Notes under the pieces: generated by a model
What the model was told of the DNA's origin: nothing
Seen by the model: the letters and a program-made list of their open reading frames with translations, nothing else
Databases searched by the model: none
Translations under genes and position numbers: made by a program
Part shown: positions 50,670 through 58,970 of the stretch, one piece after another
How positions within the stretch are numbered: the first letter of the stretch is position 1
How the letters are laid out: each line of letters starts with the position of its first letter
Virus record (IMG/VR): IMGVR_UViG_3300032236_001850
Location: 178,392-242,391 of that record
Direction: 5' to 3' (one strand)
Length of the DNA: 64,000 nucleotides
DNA from: a virus

Positions 50670-51218
50670 ATGAAAATCCCAAATAGACACTCCGCAGGTG
50701 GAGTTGCAACCGCAATAAAATTCAGAGCTGAGGCTTTAATAAGATATTATAAAGATCCAGTTCTATGCAAATGTTGCAATATCATAATAGATGTAAAAGA
50801 TAGTGAGAAAGTTTCATCGGTAAGACAAAGAGTATTCTGTAGTAAAAATTGTTCAGCTATTTATAACAATACCAGAAGAGAGAAAAAGAAAGTCCAAATT
50901 AAGGAATTGAGGGATCTGGAAAGAGCTGAGTCATCAATAAATAATTTAACAAAAATAGAATTATTAAATAGATGCAAAACATATGCTAGTTACAGATCAT
51001 CGATTTGCAAGAATGCAAGAAAATCATTTTCGATATCAGAAAAGGAAAGGAAATGCTTAATATGCGGCTATGATAAGCACACTGATATAGCACATATAAA
51101 ATCAGTATCATCTTTTCCTGATGATGCAAAAATATCAGAAATAAACAGTTCAGAAAATTTAATGGCTCTGTGTCCTAACCATCACTGGGAATTTGATTCT
51201 GGACTTATAAAGTTATAA
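50670..51218 (+). CDS. HNH endonuclease (182 aa)
   Basis: A Cys-rich zinc ribbon (CKCCNIII...VFCSKNC) precedes a canonical HNH end: CLICGYDKHTDIAHIKSVSSFPDDAKISEINSSENLMALCPNHHWEFD. A likely free-standing homing endonuclease. Confidence 0.8.
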   Translation: MKIPNRHSAGGVATAIKFRAEALIRYYKDPVLCKCCNIIIDVKDSEKVSSVRQRVFCSKNCSAIYNNTRREKKKVQIKELRDLERAESSINNLTKIELLNRCKTYASYRSSICKNARKSFSISEKERKCLICGYDKHTDIAHIKSVSSFPDDAKISEINSSENLMALCPNHHWEFDSGLIKL

Positions 51219-51239
51219 TTCCAGAGCTTCGCTACTATC

Positions 51240-51272
51240 AGCCATGGCATCCTTGATGTCATGGCTTTTTTG
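51240..51272 (+). terminator. Rho-independent terminator
   Basis: GCCATG-GCATCCTTGATGT-CATGGC hairpin with T run. Confidence 0.75.
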
Positions 51273-51302
51273 TTTATTGTCCAAATAGCAATATCTTTTT
51301 CG

Positions 51303-51311
51303 AATATATAG
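51303..51311 (+). promoter_or_regulatory. Late promoter box, variant
   Basis: AATATATAG, 33 bases before the start at 51344. Confidence 0.45.
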
Positions 51312-51343
51312 TTTGTCGTATTCAATTATAAACAAACGGATAA

Positions 51344-52150
51344 ATGCAAAAGATATTAAACTTTAAAGGATTCATAAACGAGGAAGCATCACAAAGTGAA
51401 GCCCATCTTCTATTCAATGGCAACACATTAGATTTCATTGAAAATGGTAGCGTTGTAAAATCCTGGAAAGCTTGTTCAGGCAGAACATATTATCAATGGT
51501 ACGTTAAACCAGAATCTTGGAAAAAAAGATACACCATGTCACCAGTGGAATGGTCCAAAGTAAAATCAGAAGGACCGATACCACAAGGTAAATACAAACT
51601 TGGGCCGACGGAAGAAAGGGATCTCAATGCCAGATGGAGAAATGATGAAAATTTTGTAAAGCTAACACTTGCCAAGCAAACGGTTCTTCTTCTACCTGAC
51701 AATGACGTCACATTAAGCACAGATGATTTTAAGGAGATAACAGATCCGTCCAGAATAGCGTGGGGTAATTTTAGATTTGCAATAATACCACAGAAAGGAA
51801 CAAACACATTCGGCAGAGGTGGATTCTTTCTCCATGGAGGAAGTTTACCAGGATCGATTGGTTGTATAGATCTTGTTACTGGAATAAGGGAATTTGGCCA
51901 ATTTTATAAAGATTGGTTACAAAAAACAGGTAACACCACAATTGATCTTATAGTTGATTATAGTACATTCGACAGAAATGAAACCATAGACGTGGATTCC
52001 CAACCGTATAAGATGGATTATGATCCTCTTGGTTCAGATCCAGGATATGATAAGTGGTATAAAGAAAGTGATGCACAAATTCAAGATGTGTTATCTGCTA
52101 ATAAAATCAGAATGGATTATAAGAAAGTTCTTGCTGCAAGAAGAAATTAA
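51344..52150 (+). CDS. L,D-transpeptidase-like (DUF2778-type) protein with capsid-targeting-like N-terminus (268 aa)
   Basis: Begins MQKILNFKGFINEEASQSEA, with a possible cut after INE. The domain that follows has the catalytic-type arrangement HGG...S-IGCIDL, with His164, Ser171 and Cys174, seen in L,D-transpeptidases and the DUF2778 effector family. It likely acts on peptidoglycan, in the virion or on entry. Adjacent to tail-fibre genes. Function inferred from motifs only. Confidence 0.65.
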   Translation: MQKILNFKGFINEEASQSEAHLLFNGNTLDFIENGSVVKSWKACSGRTYYQWYVKPESWKKRYTMSPVEWSKVKSEGPIPQGKYKLGPTEERDLNARWRNDENFVKLTLAKQTVLLLPDNDVTLSTDDFKEITDPSRIAWGNFRFAIIPQKGTNTFGRGGFFLHGGSLPGSIGCIDLVTGIREFGQFYKDWLQKTGNTTIDLIVDYSTFDRNETIDVDSQPYKMDYDPLGSDPGYDKWYKESDAQIQDVLSANKIRMDYKKVLAARRN

Positions 52151-52163
52151 ATCCACAAGAATG

Positions 52164-52172
52164 AATATATAC
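52164..52172 (+). promoter_or_regulatory. Late promoter box, variant
   Basis: AATATATAC, 26 bases before the start at 52198. Confidence 0.4.
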
Positions 52173-52197
52173 AAGGAAGTAAAAAAATCAAACCAAA

Positions 52198-52827
52198 ATG
52201 GCATACAGAATATTATTAAGAAGAGACACATTAGGAAATTGGCAAGCAAACAATCCTGTCCTTTTATCGGGTGAACCTAGTTACGTAACAGATACAGGTA
52301 AACTTAAAGTTGGTGACGGGATAACCCCATGGAACCAACTTGATTATTATTATGGAGCTACAGGAGCTACGGGTTTAACCGGTCCGATTGGTGTGACTGG
52401 ACCAACAGGAGCGATCGGTGTGACTGGACCAACTGGAGATATGGGTGTGACTGGACCAACAGGATCAGTGGGACCAACAGGACCGATTGGTGTGACTGGG
52501 CCAACAGGTATTGATTTTTCTTTGATTCTACAGAATTCTAAAACAGGTAATTATGCTTTAGAAATAACGGATAAAAATAAAATAGTTACCGTAACTTCTT
52601 CCGGATCCTCAACAATTCTTGTGCCTGCTGACACATCAGTTGCATTTGAATATGGCACAATGATAAGGCTGAAAAGAGGAGGAACTGGAGCAGTCGGGGT
52701 AACTGGGGAAGGTGGAGTTGTTATTCAATCTGCTCAAGGTCTATCAAATTTGAAATATCAATATTCAATTGCAATGCTATTGAAAAATGGAGCTAATACT
52801 TGGTCACTATATGGCGATCTTTCCTAA
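52198..52827 (+). CDS. Tail fibre protein with collagen-like repeats (209 aa)
   Basis: The N-terminus ([15 protein letters not shown]...[33 protein letters not shown]) is the domain seen at the start of the tropism determinant Mtd and many tail fibres. A collagen-like GxT/GPx region (about residues 50-100) follows, and then a globular C-terminal domain. Same N-terminal domain in two later genes. Confidence 0.8.
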   Translation: MAYRILLRRDTLGNWQANNPVLLSGEPSYVTDTGKLKVGDGITPWNQLDYYYGATGATGLTGPIGVTGPTGAIGVTGPTGDMGVTGPTGSVGPTGPIGVTGPTGIDFSLILQNSKTGNYALEITDKNKIVTVTSSGSSTILVPADTSVAFEYGTMIRLKRGGTGAVGVTGEGGVVIQSAQGLSNLKYQYSIAMLLKNGANTWSLYGDLS

Positions 52828-52842
52828 AAAATTAAAAGAAAA

Positions 52843-53862
52843 ATGGCATTTAGAGTACAGATAAGAAGAGATCCATCAGGTAAATGGATAGTAAATAATC
52901 CCATTTTATTAAGTGGTGAGTTTGGTTATGAAACTGACACCTCTTACATGAAAATAGGAGATGGTGCTACCCCGTGGAATTATCTTCCTTATTGGAACAC
53001 CGGCCAGGGAGTCACTGGTCCAAGTGCTTCATTATATTCTTTACCCTCTCCCGCTATAAGTCTAGTTAGAATTCCTGTAAATGGAGCAACTGGAGCAACT
53101 TCTTGTTATCTAGATAGTAGAATGACAGGTGGAGTAACAGGTGACAAATTTGTTCTGACTAATGGGCCTTCCGTATCCACAACAAATTTAACAACCGAAC
53201 AAATAGATGCTGGTGTTTGGATTGAAATGGTTTATTATAGAACTGCTAGGGGAAAACAGAACAGCTCAGGTAAATATTTAAGAGACAAGGGGTTTAAAAT
53301 ATTAACACCACAAATTAACGGGGTAAACACATTAACTAATGATATTATAAATCTTTACCCTGAACAAACACATAAATTTAATACAAGGGGAGGTATACAT
53401 ACTGAAATTCACATGAATGTTTACAATCATTTCAAGGTGACACAGCCTAATACAAGTATTGATATGACACCATATTTTAATGGTCTTTTTAGTTATAAGG
53501 ATATAGGTTTCAGAGGTCAAAATCCGGAAAGAAATAACAATGAAGGATTATTAAACTGTCTTGTTCCAGCAATGAGATTTATGTCAAGTACCGATTATGG
53601 GAGAAGATTCTGCTACGACACCAATTATAGACCTCTTTATGTTAAATTTAGATATATAATGTGGGATCCAAAAGCAAATTCAAATAGAGGTGGATTCATA
53701 ACTGGACCATTATCAGAAACAGTAAAAATAGCATCACCAGTACCTCCCTTTTTAATTGATTTTAATAGAAGCTACACAACACAAAGTGCCTGCGGAATAA
53801 TAAATCCAAATTATAAACCGGAAGTTCTAAGATGCTGGATAGAATCAAATATACCATTATAG
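52843..53862 (+). CDS. Tail fibre or tip protein (339 aa)
   Basis: The same N-terminal domain (FRVQIRRDPSGKW...NPILLSGEFGYETDTSYMKIGDGATPWNYLPYW), then a long beta-rich body. It lacks the extended collagen-like part. Probably a receptor-binding component. Confidence 0.75.
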   Translation: MAFRVQIRRDPSGKWIVNNPILLSGEFGYETDTSYMKIGDGATPWNYLPYWNTGQGVTGPSASLYSLPSPAISLVRIPVNGATGATSCYLDSRMTGGVTGDKFVLTNGPSVSTTNLTTEQIDAGVWIEMVYYRTARGKQNSSGKYLRDKGFKILTPQINGVNTLTNDIINLYPEQTHKFNTRGGIHTEIHMNVYNHFKVTQPNTSIDMTPYFNGLFSYKDIGFRGQNPERNNNEGLLNCLVPAMRFMSSTDYGRRFCYDTNYRPLYVKFRYIMWDPKANSNRGGFITGPLSETVKIASPVPPFLIDFNRSYTTQSACGIINPNYKPEVLRCWIESNIPL

Positions 53863-53865
53863 AAT

Positions 53866-53966
53866 GTAGCAGGTGGGCATTAGTTCAACGTTAAACCTCC
53901 GGGTTTGATGCAGTTCAACGTTAAACCTTCGGGTTTGATGCAGTTCAATTATTCCACCTGCTACTT
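53866..53966 (+). ncRNA. Three-stem RNA element between fibre genes
   Basis: GTAGCAGGTGG pairs with CCACCTGCTAC at its ends. Inside are two tandem copies of a roughly 30-base unit (TTCAACGTTAAACCTCCGGG...), each with an AAACC-TCCG-GGTTT or AAACC-TTCG-GGTTT hairpin. It may control expression or act as a processing site. Confidence 0.55.
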
Positions 53967-53987
53967 TTACCAAATAAAAATAAAAAA

Positions 53988-54575
53988 ATGGGTCATAATA
54001 CATTATACATTCCACCAAAAAACACATTAAGCTATGTTGCCTTGCTAACACAGAATGGCGGAACATACCCACAATCACAAACTAGCGGTTCTTTAGTTAT
54101 TGGTAGAACATACTATGTATATTACAATGGTTTTGGTGATGATTTTTCAAATGTCGGTGGGCGATTGACTGCCTCCGGATATTATTTTATCGCAACGGGG
54201 ACAACACCAACAAATTGGACACATGGAAGTGTTCTTAATTATACTGACGGAGCACCTGTCGTGCTGAGCGTGGTTGAAAACACATTCTATGATTCATTCG
54301 AGAGTTGGAATGGACTTTATTTTACTGCTGATGAGGACGGAACATATTATTTTAATAGCTCATTTCCATTATTCCCACAAAATAGAACAATAGTGGATGT
54401 AACAAATCCTACAGATGGGTCATATGTTATAAATGCATACCGAACTGGTGACACAGAAATTAGAATATCCACGTTAGTAAATCAATCTGCACAAGCTGAT
54501 GTACTTAATCCACAAAACGGAGCATTCGCGGAAGCAAGTTGGTTTAAAGTCACAGTTTATCCAACAACTCAATAA
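53988..54575 (+). CDS. Structural or fibre-associated protein (195 aa)
   Basis: A Tyr/Ser/Thr/Asn-rich, beta-rich protein with no collagen region (TLYIPPKNTLSYVALLTQNG...AEASWFKVTVYP). The context is tail-fibre genes. It may be the tip or an adhesin partner. Confidence 0.55.
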   Translation: MGHNTLYIPPKNTLSYVALLTQNGGTYPQSQTSGSLVIGRTYYVYYNGFGDDFSNVGGRLTASGYYFIATGTTPTNWTHGSVLNYTDGAPVVLSVVENTFYDSFESWNGLYFTADEDGTYYFNSSFPLFPQNRTIVDVTNPTDGSYVINAYRTGDTEIRISTLVNQSAQADVLNPQNGAFAEASWFKVTVYPTTQ

Positions 54576-54588
54576 ATAAAGAAAAACT

Positions 54589-55413
54589 ATGCCATATAGA
54601 ATACTACTCAGAAGGGACTTATCCCAAAATTGGAATTATAATGATCCAGTACTTATGTCAGGTGAACCTGGATATGAGATGGATACCAGAAAATTCAAGA
54701 TGGGAGATGGTCAAACCCCATGGTCACAGCTTCCATATTCTTCCGGTGTAACAGGAGCTAAAGGTTCCACTGGGGATGCAGGTCACTCCGCAGAATTAAT
54801 CGGAACATTTCCAAGCAGAACAGCTCTAACGAACGCATACCCTACTCCACCTCATCCTTATTATTGGGCTTTCGCAATAGGTGATCAGCCAGAAGATCTA
54901 TGGGTATACAGAGCTGATCCGACTGGTATATGGAATTATGAAATGATAACCCTACCAGCAGGACCCACTGGTGCAACAGGACCAATCGGAGTAACTGGGC
55001 CAATTGGGATAACTGGTGTAACTGGAGCGACTGGACCAATTGGAGTGACTGGTGCAACTGGACCAATTGGAGTGACCGGACCCACAGGCTCATTTTCGTA
55101 TAAAGTTTATACAGCTCTATTGGGAAGAACTGGAGCCACTGCACCAAACCCAATAGTTTTACAGAATACGTTAGGAGCAGTCACATTTAATTATCTCTCA
55201 CTTGGAAACTATAGAGCAGCATCATCCAACTTATTTACAACAAATAAAACAACGGTATTTATCCAGCAACAAACTAGCGGACCTTTTGGTAATACTTTAA
55301 ATGCTGTAAGAGTAGACCAATCTAACATATACATAGCACAAAATAGCTCCAGCGGACCAAATGATCAGGATTGGTATTTCCCAGTATCTTTTGAAATAAG
55401 AGTTTATCCTTAA
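54589..55413 (+). CDS. Tail fibre protein with collagen-like repeats (274 aa)
   Basis: N-terminal domain ([44 protein letters not shown]...), an insert with a short Ser/Pro stretch, and a collagen-like run of Gly-x-Thr triplets before a beta-rich end (FEIRVYP). Third copy of the N-terminal fibre domain. Confidence 0.8.
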   Translation: MPYRILLRRDLSQNWNYNDPVLMSGEPGYEMDTRKFKMGDGQTPWSQLPYSSGVTGAKGSTGDAGHSAELIGTFPSRTALTNAYPTPPHPYYWAFAIGDQPEDLWVYRADPTGIWNYEMITLPAGPTGATGPIGVTGPIGITGVTGATGPIGVTGATGPIGVTGPTGSFSYKVYTALLGRTGATAPNPIVLQNTLGAVTFNYLSLGNYRAASSNLFTTNKTTVFIQQQTSGPFGNTLNAVRVDQSNIYIAQNSSSGPNDQDWYFPVSFEIRVYP

Positions 55414-55435
55414 AATAAATTAATCAATATTTATT

Positions 55436-55472
55436 TTTAAATTTCGAAATTTTATCCTATATTTGCATAAAA
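55436..55472 (+). promoter_or_regulatory. Early-type promoter
   Basis: TTTTAAATTTCG tract, TATATTTGC -7 box, then the leader of the Clp gene. Confidence 0.65.
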
Positions 55473-55492
55473 TAAAGGATAAAATTTTTTTT

Positions 55493-57589
55493 ATGAGAAG
55501 AGGAGACGACTACAAAAAGAAAATCTCACCATCGATGGACCAATACACTGGTGGTGACGAAGAAGATTACCAAAGCGATTACAAATCCAAAAAAGGAACT
55601 GGTAAAACGCCAGTTCTCGATTCACACTCCACAGATCTAACAGATCTTGCTTCTAGAGGTGAACTTGATCCCATTATAGGAAGGGATCCAGAGATAGAAA
55701 GAATTTCACAAATCCTTTCCAGAAGAAAAAAGAACAACCCAGTACTTATCGGTGAACCAGGAGTTGGTAAATCTGCAATAGCAGAAGGACTTGCTTTAAA
55801 GATAGTTCAAAGAAAAGTTTCACAAACCTTGTTAAACAAAAGAATTCTGACATTGGATATGGGTTCTCTTGTGGCAGGAACCAAGTATAGAGGCCAATTC
55901 GAGGAAAGAATTAAATCCATTATAGATGAGCTTAAAAAGAATCGTGATATCATTATATTCATCGACGAGCTACACACTATAATTGGAGCAGGTGGATCTT
56001 CGGGATCACTTGATGCTTCCAATATGTTTAAGCCAGCATTAGCTAGAGGTGAAATTCAATGCATCGGAGCAACAACTCTGAATGAATATCGTCAACATAT
56101 CGAGAAGGACGGTGCACTGGAAAGAAGATTTCAAAAGGTTCTTGTAAATCCACCGGATATGGAAACCACTATAGATATTCTAAATAGTGTAAAATCCAAA
56201 TATGAGGATCATCACAACGTCAAATACACGGACGATGCCATAATCAACTGCGTAAAGCTCACAGAACGCTATATAACGGATCGAAACTTCCCGGACAAGG
56301 CTTTAGATGCCTTAGACGAAGCGGGCAGTAGAACGCAGCTAAGCGATGTTAAAGTGCCTGACACAATAACCAGATTGGAAAAGAATCTGTCACAGATCGC
56401 AATCGACAAACAACTTGCAGTAAAAAGACAAGATTACGAGGGAGCAGCAAAATTCAGGGATCTACAAAGACACACAGAGGTTTCATTGGAATCAGAAATT
56501 AAACTCTGGGAGGCAAAGCTTAAGGGCAAAAAGAAAACAGTAGACGGTGAGAAGGTAGCTGAGGTTGTTGCTATGATGTCAGGAGTTCCTCTTAAGAAAG
56601 TTAACCAAGACGAAAATTACAAGTTGGCTAATATGAGCTCTGAGCTTAAAGGTAAAGTGATTGGACAGGATCATGTTATAGAGAAAGTATCTAGAGCTGT
56701 TTTAAGAAACCGAATGGGTATAAAAGATCCAAATAAACCAATTGGAACTTTTCTATTTCTTGGTCCTACCGGGGTAGGTAAAACTCAGTTGGCTAAGGAA
56801 CTTGCTAAATATATGTTTGGTGAGAGTGATTCCTTGATAAGAATCGACATGAGTGAATATGGCGAAAAGTTTGACGCAACAAAAATGTTTGGAGCACCTC
56901 CGGGATATGTTGGTCACGAAGATGGTGGACAACTCACAGAAAAAGTGAGAAGAAAACCATACTCGATTGTTCTATTCGACGAGATCGAAAAAGCACATCC
57001 TGAGATTTTCAATACACTTCTACAAATCCTGGACGAAGGTCATTTAACAGATGGACAAGGAAGAAAAATAAATTTCAAAAACACTCTAATCATTCTAACT
57101 TCGAATGTGGGTCAGAGAAAATTATCAGAGTTTGGGTCGAGTAGTGGATTTGCAATCTCAGCAAAAGCTAACAATAAGGAATTCGAAAACGAAGCTCTTC
57201 TTAAGAAGGAGTTGGAAAAGAAATTTTCACCAGAATTCATTAACAGACTAGACGATATTGTTTATTTCAAAGAATTAGCTAAAGAAAACATGTTGGATAT
57301 TCTTGATGTTGAATTAAATAAAACATTACCAAGAATAGAATCACTAGGTTACAAAATCAAAATATCAGCAGATCTAAAAGAAAAGATATGTGATGAAGGA
57401 TTCAATCCAAAATTTGGAGCAAGACCTTTAAAAAGAGTGGTTCAAAAATATATCGAGGACACCTTAGCGGATCTTATGGTACAAACCAAAGTAACGGAAG
57501 GAGACACAATAACTCTTTCCTTCGATAAAGCAAAGGATGGAGGTATCCAACCACCAATAAAAGTCAAGGTAACAAAACCAAAAAAATAG
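55493..57589 (+). CDS. ClpC/ClpA-type AAA+ unfoldase without N-domain (698 aa)
   Basis: Two AAA+ modules: Walker A GEPGVGKS and Walker B IIFIDELH in the first, GPTGVGKT and IVLFDEIEKAHPE in the second. A UVR-like helical segment lies between them (QDYEGAAKFRDLQ). The canonical N-terminal repeat domain is replaced by a short basic, Gly-rich tail (RRGDDYKKKISPSMDQYTGGDEED). The C-terminal region has FNPKFGARPLKRVVQKYIEDTLADL. It may redirect or degrade host proteins, or assist virion assembly. I chose the ATG after the promoter, because the longer frame crosses the -7 box. Confidence 0.85.
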   Translation: MRRGDDYKKKISPSMDQYTGGDEEDYQSDYKSKKGTGKTPVLDSHSTDLTDLASRGELDPIIGRDPEIERISQILSRRKKNNPVLIGEPGVGKSAIAEGLALKIVQRKVSQTLLNKRILTLDMGSLVAGTKYRGQFEERIKSIIDELKKNRDIIIFIDELHTIIGAGGSSGSLDASNMFKPALARGEIQCIGATTLNEYRQHIEKDGALERRFQKVLVNPPDMETTIDILNSVKSKYEDHHNVKYTDDAIINCVKLTERYITDRNFPDKALDALDEAGSRTQLSDVKVPDTITRLEKNLSQIAIDKQLAVKRQDYEGAAKFRDLQRHTEVSLESEIKLWEAKLKGKKKTVDGEKVAEVVAMMSGVPLKKVNQDENYKLANMSSELKGKVIGQDHVIEKVSRAVLRNRMGIKDPNKPIGTFLFLGPTGVGKTQLAKELAKYMFGESDSLIRIDMSEYGEKFDATKMFGAPPGYVGHEDGGQLTEKVRRKPYSIVLFDEIEKAHPEIFNTLLQILDEGHLTDGQGRKINFKNTLIILTSNVGQRKLSEFGSSSGFAISAKANNKEFENEALLKKELEKKFSPEFINRLDDIVYFKELAKENMLDILDVELNKTLPRIESLGYKIKISADLKEKICDEGFNPKFGARPLKRVVQKYIEDTLADLMVQTKVTEGDTITLSFDKAKDGGIQPPIKVKVTKPKK

Positions 57590-57594
57590 TCAAT

Positions 57595-57628
57595 AAAAAA
57601 GCCTAGATATTATCTAGGCTTTTTTATT
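57595..57628. terminator. Bidirectional terminator
   Basis: AAAAAGCCTAGATA-TTA-TCTAGGCTTTTT hairpin between convergent genes. Confidence 0.8.
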
Positions 57629-57953
57629 ATTTTTCTTCTCCCGATAGAGGTACACCAGGAATATCCATGGTCTTTATAGCTTTTAATGCTTTTCTAAAAA
57701 CTGATTTTCCACCTTTACCTGGCCAGTTAGCTGCAAAAGCAAGCATGGATGTTGCTTTTCTTCTAACATCCTTAGCTGGTACTATTTTAGATTTTTTTAC
57801 TCCACGAAGCATAGCTTTAGCTAGTTCCTCTCCGCTTTTATAAGCATCAGTTATTTCCTCCTCAGGTTTAATTTTAAGAATTTTGTGCATAAGACCTTTT
57901 TCTGCTTCATTGATTGAATCGACAAAAGATTCGAATAGCATTAAGTTTTTCAT
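57627..57953 (-). CDS. Capsid-targeting-like small protein (108 aa)
   Basis: Begins MKNLMLFESFVDSINEAEKG, with a possible cut at INE-A. The rest is basic, with VKKSKIVPAKDVRRKATSML and ANWPGKGGKSVFRKALKAIKTM. An internal protein by analogy. I chose the ATG preceded by the late box on the - strand. Confidence 0.6.
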   Translation of the reverse strand: MKNLMLFESFVDSINEAEKGLMHKILKIKPEEEITDAYKSGEELAKAMLRGVKKSKIVPAKDVRRKATSMLAFAANWPGKGGKSVFRKALKAIKTMDIPGVPLSGEEK

Positions 57954-57978
57954 TTTTGTACTTTTTTTTTTGATATGA

Positions 57979-57987
57979 TTATATATC
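57979..57987 (-). promoter_or_regulatory. Late promoter box (minus strand)
   Basis: GATATATAA on the - strand, about 26 bases before the start at 57953. Confidence 0.65.
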
Positions 57988-58004
57988 ATAAAAAAGAAAG
58001 AAAA

Positions 58005-58214
58005 ATGGGAATGTTACCTGAGGAAGATATGGAATCGAGGGATCTTCTAAAAGAAAATTATGTACTTAAAAGTAAAATAGCATATTCACTAGGATCATTG
58101 GAAGCAATAAGTTATCTTCTGAATAACGATGATCCTGAAATGCTAAGTAAAAATATGGATCACCTCAAAAACACAGTTGAGAGAGTTCTTTGTGATCTTA
58201 AAAAGAATTACTAG
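58005..58214 (+). CDS. Small helical protein (69 aa)
   Basis: MGMLPEEDMESRDLLKENYVLKSKIAYSLGSLEAISYLL... is a heptad-like helix. It overlaps the convergent glycosyltransferase gene by four bases. Function unknown. Confidence 0.5.
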   Translation: MGMLPEEDMESRDLLKENYVLKSKIAYSLGSLEAISYLLNNDDPEMLSKNMDHLKNTVERVLCDLKKNY

Positions 58215-58867
58215 ATTTTTACTGTTATAAATCTAGTGTGATTTGTTAACATCTTATCTTCTATTTTTGTGTATTTTAAGGTTGATAGTCCATCTTTCAT
58301 GATAGACTCAGGAGTGGCATTACCTATGAATCTGTTTAGTCGGTCTATATTTTTCATATATGGTGCATGTTCTATATGTCTCTCATGATCTAGAGATCTA
58401 TATCTACATTGTTTTCTATATATTGGTATATTCATGATCGAGCATCTATAAAGAACATCATCGTCCTCCGCACCCCAACCCCAATAATCATTTGAATAAC
58501 CATTTATCTTAAGAAAGCTTGGTTTATCAAAGATAGTAACGCCACCAAAGTAACCATCATATGGCAATTTATAATCAAACTGCTCAGCTTGAGAAGCAAG
58601 GTGCGTTGGCCCATCGGTGTAATCATAATCGGAATCCTCAGGAAGCATATCAACATCATGGAAAACGTGATAATCACAGTTCACAGTTTCCTTGAAACCA
58701 ATGTTTAAAAGTTTAGCTCTATTGAATCCCTTATCGCTTGTTTGGTTTACTATTATTATTTCAAATGGAATTTCTTCATCAGTCAACCATTTCTCCATAT
58801 GTGGTATAAACTGTTTAAGATGCTCATCTCTGTCTCTAAAAGGAACCACAACCGATAATTTTTTCAT
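58211..58867 (-). CDS. Beta-1,4-galactosyltransferase-like glycosyltransferase, GT7 family (218 aa)
   Basis: VVVPFRDRDEHLKQFIPHME at the start, HDVDMLPE with the DVD metal motif (71-73), GYFGGVTIFDKPSFLKINGYSNDYWGWGAEDDDVLYR (with WGWGAEDDD at 129-137), and HERHIEHAP. These are the family hallmarks of beta-1,4-galactosyltransferases known best from animals. It likely adds a sugar to a phage or host surface glycan. Divergent to the fucosyltransferase gene. Confidence 0.8.
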   Translation of the reverse strand: MKKLSVVVPFRDRDEHLKQFIPHMEKWLTDEEIPFEIIIVNQTSDKGFNRAKLLNIGFKETVNCDYHVFHDVDMLPEDSDYDYTDGPTHLASQAEQFDYKLPYDGYFGGVTIFDKPSFLKINGYSNDYWGWGAEDDDVLYRCSIMNIPIYRKQCRYRSLDHERHIEHAPYMKNIDRLNRFIGNATPESIMKDGLSTLKYTKIEDKMLTNHTRFITVKI

Positions 58868-58970
58868 AAGATCACTTTTATATTTTTTAGCTTATTAATG
58901 TCTTTTTGTTCCTATAAAAGAGGAACTAAAAAGAAAAAAAGCAGTAAAATTATAAACAAGTAGAAAAAAT

